From Verrucomicrobia bacterium LP2A (GTDB taxonomy: Bacteria > Verrucomicrobiota > Verrucomicrobiia > Methylacidiphilales > Methylacidiphilaceae), in assembly GCA_000526255.1 (NCBI GenBank), contig JAFS01000002.1, positions 558,001 through 622,000 on the forward strand: DNA of 64,000 nt, read 5' to 3'. The notes beneath the pieces are model-generated. The model was not told the origin of the DNA and did no database searches. It saw nothing but the letters and a program-made list of their open reading frames with translations. Of the stretch, positions 6,770 to 14,369 are shown one piece after another (position 1 is the stretch's first letter; each line of letters begins with the position of its first letter). The translations under genes were made by a program, and so were the position numbers.

Positions 6770-9334
6770 TCATCCGACGCGATCTCCCTCCTTCCCGTTC
6801 TGTCGCTGCCAGCCGGGGAAGAGGGGGAGATCTTCGGCCTCCTCGCGGCGCCGCCGCCGACGAGCCTCCATCGCCTTGCTCCTCGGATCCTCCTCCTCGG
6901 CTTCGAGCCCCGAAAGCACCTCCGCCGCTCGGGCGATCGTCCGCTCGGGCAAGCCCGCCAGCCGGGCCACCTGGAGTCCATAGCTCTTGTCGATGACCCC
7001 TTCGACCACCTTCCGCAGATAGACCGCCTCCCCGTCGATCTCCCGGACCGCCAGGGAGAGATTGCGCACCGCACTCCGGTTCCGGGCCAGCTCGGCCAGC
7101 TCGTGGTAATGGGTGGCAAAGAGAGTGAGGCAGCGGTTTCGGTCGCAGAGCTCCTCGGCCACTGCCCAGGCGATGGAGAGGCCGTCGAAGGTGCTCGTCC
7201 CGCGGCCCACCTCGTCCAGAATCACCAGGCTTCTTTCGGTGGAGTGGCGGAGAAGATTGGCGGTCTCCTGCATTTCGACCAGGAAGGTGCTCTGGCCGCT
7301 CGCGAGGTCGTCGCTGGCCCCGATCCTCGTGAAGATCCGGTCGAGGATTCCAATCTTCGCTCGCGCTGCGGGGACGAAGGAGCCGATATGGGCGAGCAGG
7401 CAGATGAGGGCGATCTGCCGCAGATAGGTGCTCTTGCCGGCCATGTTCGGTCCGGTAAGAATGGCCAAGCGCGCATGGCGGCCGTCGAGGTAGGTGTCGT
7501 TGGGAACAAAGCGTTCGCCAGCCAGAGCCTGCTCGACAACCGGATGGCGGCCTCCGACGATTTCGACGATCGGCTCTTCCACCATCTCCGGACGAACATA
7601 CCCCCTCTCCCGAGCGAGCTCGGCCAGAGCCGCGGCGACGTCGATCTCGTTCAACGCCCGCGCAGCCCTCTGGAGCGCGGGGAGCCGCTCGCAAAGGAGC
7701 TGCTGCAGGGATCGGAAGAGCTCCCGCTCGAGCTCGCGCGCCCGCCCCTCCGCACCGAGAATTTTCTGTTCCATCTCCTGCAGCTCCGGCCGCGTGAATC
7801 GCTCCGCATTCGCCAGGGTCTGCCGCCGGACATAGTTCGAGGGGACATGCGCGAGCTGGCCGCGAGGCACTTCCAACAGGTAGCCGAAGACCGGATGGTA
7901 GCGGAGCTTGAGCGACCGGAGGCCCGTTCGCTCCCGTTCGCTCCGCTCGAAGGCCAAAAGCCACTGTTTTCCGCTCTCGGCCGCTTCGCGCAGGGCGTCC
8001 AAGGCAGGGTCGAAACCCGATTGAAAGATGCCTCCTTCCCGGCAGGAGAGAGGGAGGTCGGCCACAAGGGCCCGCTCGATCTCCGCTACCAGGTCGTCCT
8101 GCGGCTCGAGATCGCCCCGCCGGCCTGCCCACTCTCCGGAAAGAGCCAGAAGATCGCGGATCTTCGAGAGGGGCTTGAGAGAATCCTTGATCGCTCCAAT
8201 CTCCCGGGGGCTCGCCGATCCCTGCGCAACCCTCGCAAGCAGCCGCTCCAAATCCCGGATGCTCGGAAGAAGCTCCCGAAGCTCCCGCCGGCTCCGATCT
8301 CGCTCCGCCCAAAACGCGATGCCATCCTGGCGGGCCTGAATCCTCGTCCGGTCGCCGAGAGGCTCGCAGACCCACTGGCGCAAGAGCCTTCCCCCTCCGG
8401 GAGTGAGCGTCCGATCGATGGCCTCGAGAAAGCTCTTTCCTTGGCCCAGGGCGGAGAGAAGCTCCAGGGTACGCTGCGCCACGGCGTCCAGGACGAGCAG
8501 GTCGGCCCGGCAGATCGGGGCGATGTCCCGCACGTGAGAGAGATCTTGCCGGAGCTCCTCCCGCAGGTAGTGAAAGAGCCCCCCCGCGGCCGATAGAGCC
8601 AGCGGGGCCGCAGCCAGCCCGAATCCCGCCAGGGATTTCGTTCCGAAATGAGAGAGCAAGAGCGTCGAAGCATGCTCCTCCGTGAAGGCCCACTTCTTGT
8701 GCCGGGTCAGCACGGGCTTGGCGCAGGCTCCGAGAAGGGCTTGGAGCCCCTTGTCCCGAGTCCGGCCCGTCCGCGGATCGGTCGCCTCTTCCGGCAGGAG
8801 GATCTCGCTCGGCCGCAGGCGGCAGAGCAGGTCGGCCAGCTCCCCCTCTCCTCCCAGCTCCCCCGCGCGAAACTCGCCTGTCCCCAAGTCGATGGCTGCC
8901 GCGCCGATCCGATGGCGACCGGGAACCAGAGCCAGGCAGAAGTTATTCTCCTTCGAGCGGAGCGAGCTCGGGTCGAGCAGGCTGCCCGGGCTGATGACCC
9001 GCGTGATCTCTCGCCGGACCAGCTTTCCGGGCCTCGGCGCTTCCACCTGCTCGCAGACCGCTACCCGCCTCCCCGCCTCGACGAGCCGGGCGATGTAGCC
9101 GTCTGCTGAATCGACGGGCATTCCGCACATCGGCGTCTCTTGCCTGTGGGTGAGAGCCAGGCCCAGAAGGCTCGCCCCCGCTTGGGCGTCTTCCCCGAAA
9201 AGCTCGTAGAAATCCCCCAGCCGGAAGAGGAGCAGGACATCCGCGGGCAGCTCGGCTTTCCTTTCACGGTACTGCGCCATCATGGGCGTTTCGGGCGAAC
9301 CCTTGAGCTCTTGTTGGGATTGTGACGATCTCAT
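6770..9334 (-). CDS. mutS: DNA mismatch repair protein MutS
   Basis: 854 residues, the usual MutS1 length. Recognises mispairs and recruits MutL (also in this window at 43438). The mismatch-binding motif GDFYELF is at about 40-46 (Phe42 and Glu44), followed by connector, lever and clamp domains. The ABC ATPase has Walker [14 protein letters not shown], then the [16 protein letters not shown] block, Walker [18 protein letters not shown] and LFATHYHEL. Start ATG 9334 has TAGGAG five bases upstream. It is divergent from thyA with only 29 bases between the start codons, so the promoters must lie within that gap or inside the neighbouring coding sequences. Confidence 0.97.
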   Translation of the reverse strand: MRSSQSQQELKGSPETPMMAQYRERKAELPADVLLLFRLGDFYELFGEDAQAGASLLGLALTHRQETPMCGMPVDSADGYIARLVEAGRRVAVCEQVEAPRPGKLVRREITRVISPGSLLDPSSLRSKENNFCLALVPGRHRIGAAAIDLGTGEFRAGELGGEGELADLLCRLRPSEILLPEEATDPRTGRTRDKGLQALLGACAKPVLTRHKKWAFTEEHASTLLLSHFGTKSLAGFGLAAAPLALSAAGGLFHYLREELRQDLSHVRDIAPICRADLLVLDAVAQRTLELLSALGQGKSFLEAIDRTLTPGGGRLLRQWVCEPLGDRTRIQARQDGIAFWAERDRSRRELRELLPSIRDLERLLARVAQGSASPREIGAIKDSLKPLSKIRDLLALSGEWAGRRGDLEPQDDLVAEIERALVADLPLSCREGGIFQSGFDPALDALREAAESGKQWLLAFERSERERTGLRSLKLRYHPVFGYLLEVPRGQLAHVPSNYVRRQTLANAERFTRPELQEMEQKILGAEGRARELERELFRSLQQLLCERLPALQRAARALNEIDVAAALAELARERGYVRPEMVEEPIVEIVGGRHPVVEQALAGERFVPNDTYLDGRHARLAILTGPNMAGKSTYLRQIALICLLAHIGSFVPAARAKIGILDRIFTRIGASDDLASGQSTFLVEMQETANLLRHSTERSLVILDEVGRGTSTFDGLSIAWAVAEELCDRNRCLTLFATHYHELAELARNRSAVRNLSLAVREIDGEAVYLRKVVEGVIDKSYGLQVARLAGLPERTIARAAEVLSGLEAEEEDPRSKAMEARRRRRREEAEDLPLFPGWQRQNGKEGDRVG

Positions 9335-9363
9335 TCTTCTCCTACAGTCGGCTCTGGCCCGGC

Positions 9364-10158
9364 ATGAGAAATTATCTCGAGCTACTGAAAACCGTTCTCC
9401 GCGAGGGCGCCTATCGCCCGGATCGCACGGGAACCGGCACCTATTCTCTTTTCGGCGCCCAGCTCCGATTCGACCTAACCACCCACTTCCCTCTCCTGAC
9501 CACCAAGAGAATCCATTGGAAGTCGGTCGTCCATGAACTTCTCTGGTTCCTCCGTGGGGAAACCAATGTAGCCAGCCTGCGAGCGAACGGGGTCACGATC
9601 TGGGATGAATGGGCCGATGCCGAAGGGAATCTGGGTCGGATTTACGGGGCGCAATGGCGCGACTGGCGCGGCTCCGACGGAAGCGCGATCGATCAGATCC
9701 ACGAGCTCCTGGAGCAGATCCGCGGCAATCCGTCCAGTCGACGTCTCCTGGTCACCGCTTGGAATCCCGCCGAGCTCGCCCAGATGGCGCTTCCTCCCTG
9801 CCATGTCCTCTTTCAATTCTATGTGCAGGAGGGCCTTCTCTCCTGCCAGCTTTATCAACGGAGCGCCGATCTTTTCCTCGGCGTACCGTTCAACATCGCC
9901 TCCTATTCCCTGCTCACCATCCTGATTGCGCATGTCTGCAGCCTCCGACCCAAGGAGTTTGTCCACACCTTCGGCGACGTCCACCTCTATGTCACCCATT
10001 TGGAACAGGCCCGAATCCAGCTCGGCCGCTCCCCAAGGCCCCTGCCTCGCCTCGAGATCGCTCCCAAGATCCGCCGGCTCGAGGACATCCATTACGAAGA
10101 CATTTCGCTGATCGGCTACGATCCCGAGCCCTCGATCCGCGCTCCTGTCGCCGTATAG
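9364..10158 (+). CDS. thyA: Thymidylate synthase ThyA
   Basis: 264 residues from ATG 9364, the same length as the E. coli enzyme; the open frame reaches back to 9322 but would overlap mutS. Converts dUMP to dTMP with methylene-tetrahydrofolate. Motifs: [14 protein letters not shown] (18-31), [20 protein letters not shown] (44-63, split here across the folate site), the catalytic [12 protein letters not shown] with Cys146, and [19 protein letters not shown]. No folA follows, unlike many genomes. Head-to-head with mutS. Confidence 0.97.
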   Translation: MRNYLELLKTVLREGAYRPDRTGTGTYSLFGAQLRFDLTTHFPLLTTKRIHWKSVVHELLWFLRGETNVASLRANGVTIWDEWADAEGNLGRIYGAQWRDWRGSDGSAIDQIHELLEQIRGNPSSRRLLVTAWNPAELAQMALPPCHVLFQFYVQEGLLSCQLYQRSADLFLGVPFNIASYSLLTILIAHVCSLRPKEFVHTFGDVHLYVTHLEQARIQLGRSPRPLPRLEIAPKIRRLEDIHYEDISLIGYDPEPSIRAPVAV

Positions 10159-10197
10159 CAGAGCGTAATCTATCCGAATGTAACCCGGGCGGATGTC

Positions 10198-10602
10198 ATG
10201 GCGACTGTGCGCAGAAAGGTGGATCTGGAGGTGAGTGCGGACGTTGCGTGGGCAGCGCTCCGACGGTTTGGCGATGCGCACCGCATCTTCGCGGGCGTGC
10301 TTGTCGACTGCCGGGTCGACGGGAATGTCCGCACCGTGACCTTCTCAAACGGACGGACGGTCAAGGAACGGCTGATCACGCTGGACGATCAGGCTCGGCG
10401 GCTCGTCTACACGGTGCTGGACGGCCCGTTCACCCAGCATAGTGCTTCGATTGAGGTTCTCCCGCAGGGAGAAGGAAGCTGTTTGGTCTGGACCTCCGAC
10501 TTCCTGCCGGAACAAGCCACGGAAATGGTCGCGCAACTCTCGGACGCCGGCTGCGCTGCCGTTCGCCACAGCCTGTCGGGAGGTCGCAAAACAGCGGCGT
10601 AG
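10198..10602 (+). CDS. SRPBCC (START/Bet v1-like) family protein
   Basis: 134 residues with the typical SRPBCC opening, VDLEVSADVAWAALRRFGDAH, then an IFAGVLVDCRVDGNVRTV-type strand region, RLITLDDQARRLVYTV and a C-terminal helix (LPEQATEMVAQLSDAGCAAV). These proteins form a hydrophobic pocket and bind or modify small ligands; the ligand cannot be read. Codon use is a little less GC-biased than in thyA, and the gene sits at the left edge of the foreign-looking patch that follows, so it may belong to it. Confidence 0.7.
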   Translation: MATVRRKVDLEVSADVAWAALRRFGDAHRIFAGVLVDCRVDGNVRTVTFSNGRTVKERLITLDDQARRLVYTVLDGPFTQHSASIEVLPQGEGSCLVWTSDFLPEQATEMVAQLSDAGCAAVRHSLSGGRKTAA

Positions 10603-10909
10603 TTCGGCGGCTGGGCTCTTTGCACTCCAGCTCCTGCAGCTTGCGATCTCGAAGAGCGCAAGGTCGGGCTCGGCATCGTCGGTCGGCGGTAGCAGGCAAC
10701 CCAGCGCGATGGCGCGCACCAGCATCAGGGACTTCCTGCCCTTCCAGCAGGAACCCAAACCCCTCAGGGTCTGCGCCGCCATCATCTTGCGTTCTGCCTG
10801 CGCCTGGAAGGGCACCTTCTGCGCCGGAAAGACCCTCTCGATCAGGGCCCGGGCTTCTTTGAGGACAAAAGGGATGAGGCCAGCTTGTTGGGAGGAGTGG
10901 ATGTATGGC
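10603..10909. other. 307-base stretch without a recognised gene
   Basis: Lies between the SRPBCC gene and the PIN toxin. On the minus strand a frame is open from about 10918 down past 10603 (it contains ARALIERVFPAQKVPFQAQ and GSCWKGRKSLMLVRAIALG) but lacks a good start and runs antisense into the SRPBCC gene. It reads more like a remnant of a mobile or accessory gene than a live gene; I cannot name it. Confidence 0.4.
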
Positions 10910-11317
10910 TCACACTTGGCGGATCGAGCGCATGGCGATCGACCTCACGCGGAACATGGGCTTGGTGGGTTTCTCTGCACTGACGAATTCATCCACACCT
11001 GCTGCGAGCGCATGCGCCACGTGGATGGCGTCCATGGCATCGATGCCATGGGTTTCGGCAAGCGCCTGGGCTTGGCGCAATGCATTGGCATTCCAGCCGA
11101 GATTTTGCGCATCCGCGAAGACCGCTTCATAGAACTCAACTTCCTCTTGCTGGCAGTGGTAGCGCGGCTTCGGCAGCACCTCCAGTCGAACCGCGTCGCT
11201 GACAACCAAGATGCGGTCTGGATCATCAAGGACTGCCAAGGCCTTGCGTCCAATGTCATCTTCACCCCGGAAGGCCGCTATCAGCAGGCAGGTATCAATA
11301 TAGGTTCGCTTAGGCAC
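10910..11317 (-). CDS. PIN-domain ribonuclease toxin (VapC-like)
   Basis: 135 residues, a normal VapC length. The PIN acidic set is complete: Asp8 in YIDTCLLIAAF, Glu46 in SDAVRLEVLPK, Asp96 in GIDAMDAIHVAHA and Asp109 in VDEFVSAEKP. Such proteins are Mg-dependent RNases, often cutting tRNA or rRNA. It starts at GTG 11317 with GGAG six or seven bases upstream and overlaps the end of the antitoxin-like gene by 8 bases, the usual antitoxin-first order. It is the third gene of an operon led by a TIGR04255-like protein. Base composition is clearly less GC-rich than the flanks, suggesting acquisition. Target unknown. Confidence 0.85.
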   Translation of the reverse strand: MPKRTYIDTCLLIAAFRGEDDIGRKALAVLDDPDRILVVSDAVRLEVLPKPRYHCQQEEVEFYEAVFADAQNLGWNANALRQAQALAETHGIDAMDAIHVAHALAAGVDEFVSAEKPTKPMFRVRSIAMRSIRQV

Positions 11318-11636
11318 GGTTTACTCCGCCTCGGCGCAAACGCAACTCTTCCTCCAATCCCTCAGCCGATAAAAGCTGGCCGCCGCTTTGCACGTAGGCC
11401 TGACGCAGTGCCCAAAGTCGCTTGCCGAGCTCCGTCCTGGGCTGAAAGCTGAGTTGGGCGTTTTCACGCGGCTCCAAGCTAGAGTGTGCTGTTGTCACGG
11501 CATCAGCATGGTAGTGTATGGTCCAGTCGTTGTGAGGCTGGCATTCCCACGGCTGTCTCTGAGGCTCCTGCCGATAGGCGATGACCGGTGTATCGGAGCG
11601 CGGGAATGGCGGCATGTCCAATGCGAGGTCCCACAT
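11310..11636 (-). CDS. Antitoxin-like protein preceding the PIN toxin, possibly fused to an unrelated N-terminal part
   Basis: About 108 residues from ATG 11636 (GGAG eight bases upstream); GTG 11642, overlapping the preceding stop as GTGA, is the alternative. The C-terminal ~45 residues (SFQPRTELGKRLWALRQAY, then GLEEELRLRRG) look like the toxin-wrapping tail seen in short antitoxins paired with PIN toxins. Those are usually 60-80 residues, and a GTG at 11498 would give a 62-residue protein of that type. The N-terminal half (MWDLALDMPPFPRSDTPVIA onward, Trp- and His-rich) has no DNA-binding domain I recognise and may be a companion of the TIGR04255 protein joined in frame. Confidence 0.65.
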   Translation of the reverse strand: MWDLALDMPPFPRSDTPVIAYRQEPQRQPWECQPHNDWTIHYHADAVTTAHSSLEPRENAQLSFQPRTELGKRLWALRQAYVQSGGQLLSAEGLEEELRLRRGGVNRA

Positions 11637-11638
11637 CG

Positions 11639-12379
11639 TCACTGCTCCGGTTCGAGTTTCTGGATCGTTTCTTCCGTCAGAATTTGTTGGAAGAACAATG
11701 CCCTGGATCGGTCATGCAATGCGTCGAGCTGCTCACGCAAGACATTCCAGTTATCCGGCGTGTTTGCGGGCAACGTCTCCAAGTCGATGATGGAGCCCGG
11801 TATTAGCTCCCCTCCCAAATTGGCTTGTGCCCCGGTGGCGATTTGTATGACGTGCAGATACTCTGCGTCGGCGATTTCCAGGCGCATCTGGACACGATCC
11901 CTGATCTCATGATCGCCAAGATTCATGCGCAACTTGAGCGCTGCGAGATCGCCAGCCAATTCGCCCGTCAGCAAGTCGATGTAGCGCAGCGAGTGACGCT
12001 GAGGGTGAGGAATGAGTCCGCTACCTTCGACAATGTGCGTCAAGGCCACCACGGTTTCCTTGAATCTCTCCCAACCGACGTAGGGCTTGCGGCAGTTGAG
12101 GGTGAGCACTCGATCCCCCACCTGCCAGGCAAATGGCCCACCACGATCTTCCATGAGCATCTTCGGAGCAAGACGCAGGTTTGGATCGAATTGCGCGATC
12201 TGCGCTGGAATGTCGGCCGATGGCAGGCGCCGCAGTTGGAGCGCGGCATGTTTTTTCCTCAGCTTAGTGAAAAGGATGCCAGGCAACACGTCGCCCATGC
12301 CCTGTTCAACCTCGAACTGCACCTGCCAAATTACTTCGATCAGGGGCTCTTTTTTCAGCCTCTTGGGTAATGGCTTCAT
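11639..12379 (-). CDS. TIGR04255-like family protein (sporadically distributed, function unknown)
   Basis: 246 residues from ATG 12379; the frame is open to 12445 but the upstream part has no support. The N-terminus (KEPLIEVIWQVQFEVEQG) and the later HSLRYIDLLTG block, followed by a long C-terminal region ending in a helix (NVLREQLDALHDRSRALFF), resemble the TIGR04255 family, which I recall as scattered, often beside toxin-antitoxin or defence genes. There is no signal peptide or membrane segment. It overlaps the antitoxin-like gene (GTGA at 11639-11642) and so heads a three-gene operon. The biochemical role is unknown. Confidence 0.65.
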   Translation of the reverse strand: MKPLPKRLKKEPLIEVIWQVQFEVEQGMGDVLPGILFTKLRKKHAALQLRRLPSADIPAQIAQFDPNLRLAPKMLMEDRGGPFAWQVGDRVLTLNCRKPYVGWERFKETVVALTHIVEGSGLIPHPQRHSLRYIDLLTGELAGDLAALKLRMNLGDHEIRDRVQMRLEIADAEYLHVIQIATGAQANLGGELIPGSIIDLETLPANTPDNWNVLREQLDALHDRSRALFFQQILTEETIQKLEPEQ

Positions 12380-12643
12380 TGGGTTGTCCCATTTGGGTTG
12401 AGCGATTTTCAATCCAGCCTCGCTCCATAAGCCGACTGGATGCAATGGGAATTTGCCTGGGCGTGAACTGGCGCTTGCGGGGGTTCCCTGCGTGGATGCG
12501 GATGGCTACGTCATCGAGATGACGGGCTCCCTCCCTCTCTGGTCGGCCTTCGTGAGAAATGGCGGCTCATGACCTCAAGCATGGATCTGGCCGTACGAAC
12601 AGTCGCTGCGACAGCCAAATCATTCGGATTCGGAGAAGGCGGT
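12380..12643. other. 264-base gap upstream of the TIGR04255-like operon
   Basis: No gene, hairpin or convincing promoter was found. It should hold the promoter of the minus-strand toxin operon and the 3' boundary of the foreign-looking patch, since composition returns to the chromosomal norm within the PfkB gene. Confidence 0.4.
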
Positions 12644-13765
12644 CTAAAGGGTCTGCAGGAAATGGATGAGCTGCTCGCGGGTCGGGCTTGCCGCATGCCG
12701 GACATAGAAGCTGGCGCAGGCGATTCCTAGCTGCAGGCAATGGCCGGCCTTCCAGCCGAGAAGCCGGCCGGCGGAAAATCCGGCATTGAAATGGTCTCCG
12801 GCTTGAGATGCGATTTTTGGCTTTGCCGTATGGGGGCATTCCAACCCCTTCTCGCCTTCTCCGTCGGCGGCGACGGCATACCTTGGAGAGTGGATAACGA
12901 CGGTAGAGATCCCGATCTTTTCCCGGATGGTCGCGGCCAGGGAGAGCGCACTCGCAAGATCGAGGGCGATTCTGGGGAGGTGGAGAACGCGAGCGACCGT
13001 TTCGCTTTCTTGATCGTTCAAGCTCAAGATCACGTCGTGGCGCGCCTGAAACTCCTCAAGAATCTTGAGCACCGACAGGAGGTCGGCGTCGGTCGGGTGG
13101 CGAAGATCCCCCAGGTCGAAGAGGAGGAGCTTCCGCGGGGCGCCGGACGCATGGCAAAGCTCGGAAAGCAGCCGTCTCCAGAGGAGAGAAAGATGGGTGA
13201 GGCGCGACCAGTTCAGGAACGCTCCGAGATCCGCCTTGGCCCAGAGATCGCGCAGCGCCGCTTCCCCGACACGCTCCTCCACGAGCTCCCAGGTGATCTC
13301 CTCCAAGGGGCGGTAGTCGCCAAAGGAGATGCGCTCGTCGCCGAATTCCAGGACCCGCTCATAGGCGGGGGGAGCCACGGGATGAACCGAGGCCCGCTTC
13401 TCGACCTCGGTAAACGCCCCATGGACGCATCCCGGCTTTCCGCAGGCGCCGAGGAAGTGGACTTGAGCTCCCAGAGTGCCGAGAGCCGAGGAGAACCAGG
13501 GAGCGCTCCCGCTCATACGGGTACGGCCCTCGACCAGCTCGAAAGCCGGATCCCCTCCTTCTTGCTCCTCGCCGCGGAGCCGCGCCAAGAACTGTCCGAC
13601 CGAAGCGAGAACGGAGTATTGCTCCTGCGAGCGGCGATGGTCGATCACTCGAAACGACTCCTGCACCAGGCCGTCGAAGCCCACCAGGCAAAGCCGCTTG
13701 AGGAGCTGCGCGCGAGCTCCCAAGAGCCGTTCCCGGGTCTGTCGGGCGATCTGTCGCTGGGACAT
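12644..13765 (-). CDS. PfkB-family carbohydrate/nucleoside kinase
   Basis: 373 residues. PfkB (ribokinase) enzymes phosphorylate sugars or nucleosides. The signature AGDHFNAGFSAG (322-333) carries the catalytic base Asp324 and the anion hole, and the Rossmann-like core contains SLNDQESETVARVL (248-261) and ISTVVIHSPRYAVAADGE. An LGACGKPG segment (105-112) matches the substrate lid region. The N-terminus (1-30, basic) is longer than usual. Substrate cannot be inferred. A good promoter sits just upstream, leaving a leader of fewer than ten bases and no ribosome site, so translation may be near-leaderless. Confidence 0.8.
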   Translation of the reverse strand: MSQRQIARQTRERLLGARAQLLKRLCLVGFDGLVQESFRVIDHRRSQEQYSVLASVGQFLARLRGEEQEGGDPAFELVEGRTRMSGSAPWFSSALGTLGAQVHFLGACGKPGCVHGAFTEVEKRASVHPVAPPAYERVLEFGDERISFGDYRPLEEITWELVEERVGEAALRDLWAKADLGAFLNWSRLTHLSLLWRRLLSELCHASGAPRKLLLFDLGDLRHPTDADLLSVLKILEEFQARHDVILSLNDQESETVARVLHLPRIALDLASALSLAATIREKIGISTVVIHSPRYAVAADGEGEKGLECPHTAKPKIASQAGDHFNAGFSAGRLLGWKAGHCLQLGIACASFYVRHAASPTREQLIHFLQTL

Positions 13766-13779
13766 GGCGATTCTGTTCT

Positions 13780-13808
13780 GCTATATGCGCTTGCCGACCT
13801 CTTGACAA
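13780..13808 (-). promoter_or_regulatory. Sigma-70-type promoter for the PfkB-family kinase
   Basis: On the minus strand, TTGTCA (13808-13803), a 17-base spacer, and TATAGC (13785-13780). The -10 ends 14 bases before the ATG at 13765. The same bases read on the plus strand give TTGACA at 13802-13807, but no good plus-strand -10 follows. Confidence 0.5.
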
Positions 13809-13918
13809 TGCTGCGGCGGAAGGAAATGGCTCGGTCTTCGATCACGGGCTCGGAGGGCGCAAAATCGGCTCGACAGGGGAGGCCAACCTCACGGACAAAT
13901 CTCGCAACAGGACATCCT

Positions 13919-14293
13919 ATGAATCGTTTTCGAGGGTTCTTCGCCGGCCTGCTCGGTTTTCTGGGGATCGCCGCGGCGACGTACGGCGCGCACCGGCTCT
14001 CCGTCTCTCCCCTTCTGCCCCATGCCCAGGAAACCTGGAAAACGGCCGTCTTGTACCAGTTTGTCCATACGCTCGCCCTGCTCTCCCTGAGCCGATATCC
14101 GAAAGGCTTTGCCGTCGCCTCCCTCTGCTTCCTGATCGGCGTCCTCCTCTTTTCCGGGAGCCTCTACGCATGGATTCTCACCGGAAACGCCGGATGGACC
14201 CGAGTGACCCCGTTTGGCGGCAGCCTCCTGGGCATCGGCTGGCTCGCGTTCGCACTCGAGGCTCTCTTCCGCAGGTCCGATCCGACGGGCTAG
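13919..14293 (+). CDS. DUF423 family membrane protein (YgdD-like)
   Basis: 124 residues, the family's usual size. Four hydrophobic segments are visible: about 6-24, 42-58, 64-85 and 98-114. Characteristic motifs are AATYGAHRLS (19-28), YQFVHTLALL (46-55) and FSGSLYAW near 78. It is an inner-membrane protein of unknown function. ATG 13919 is chosen; no strong ribosome site. Followed at 76 bases by clpB on the same strand. Confidence 0.85.
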   Translation: MNRFRGFFAGLLGFLGIAAATYGAHRLSVSPLLPHAQETWKTAVLYQFVHTLALLSLSRYPKGFAVASLCFLIGVLLFSGSLYAWILTGNAGWTRVTPFGGSLLGIGWLAFALEALFRRSDPTG

Positions 14294-14318
14294 CCGCCTG
14301 GAGGCCATTGTAAAAGTT

Positions 14319-14348
14319 TTGCGCTTTCCCGTCGGCGTCCGCTAAGTT
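14319..14348 (+). promoter_or_regulatory. Weak candidate promoter for clpB
   Basis: TTGCGC (14319-14324), an 18-base spacer and TAAGTT (14343-14348), ending 21 bases before the clpB ATG, which has GAAGGGAG as ribosome site. No clear heat-shock (sigma-32) promoter or CIRCE inverted repeat was seen. Confidence 0.3.
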
Positions 14349-14369
14349 GCCGAAGGGAGCCTTTTTCCT

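Noticed and set aside
10442-11452. Long plus-strand open frame across the low-GC patch
   Set aside because: It is antisense to the PIN toxin, which carries a complete acidic motif set, and its translation has no recognisable domain.
12740-13900. Plus-strand frame leading into the DUF423 gene
   Set aside because: Lies opposite the PfkB-family kinase; only the part from ATG 13919 makes a sensible protein.
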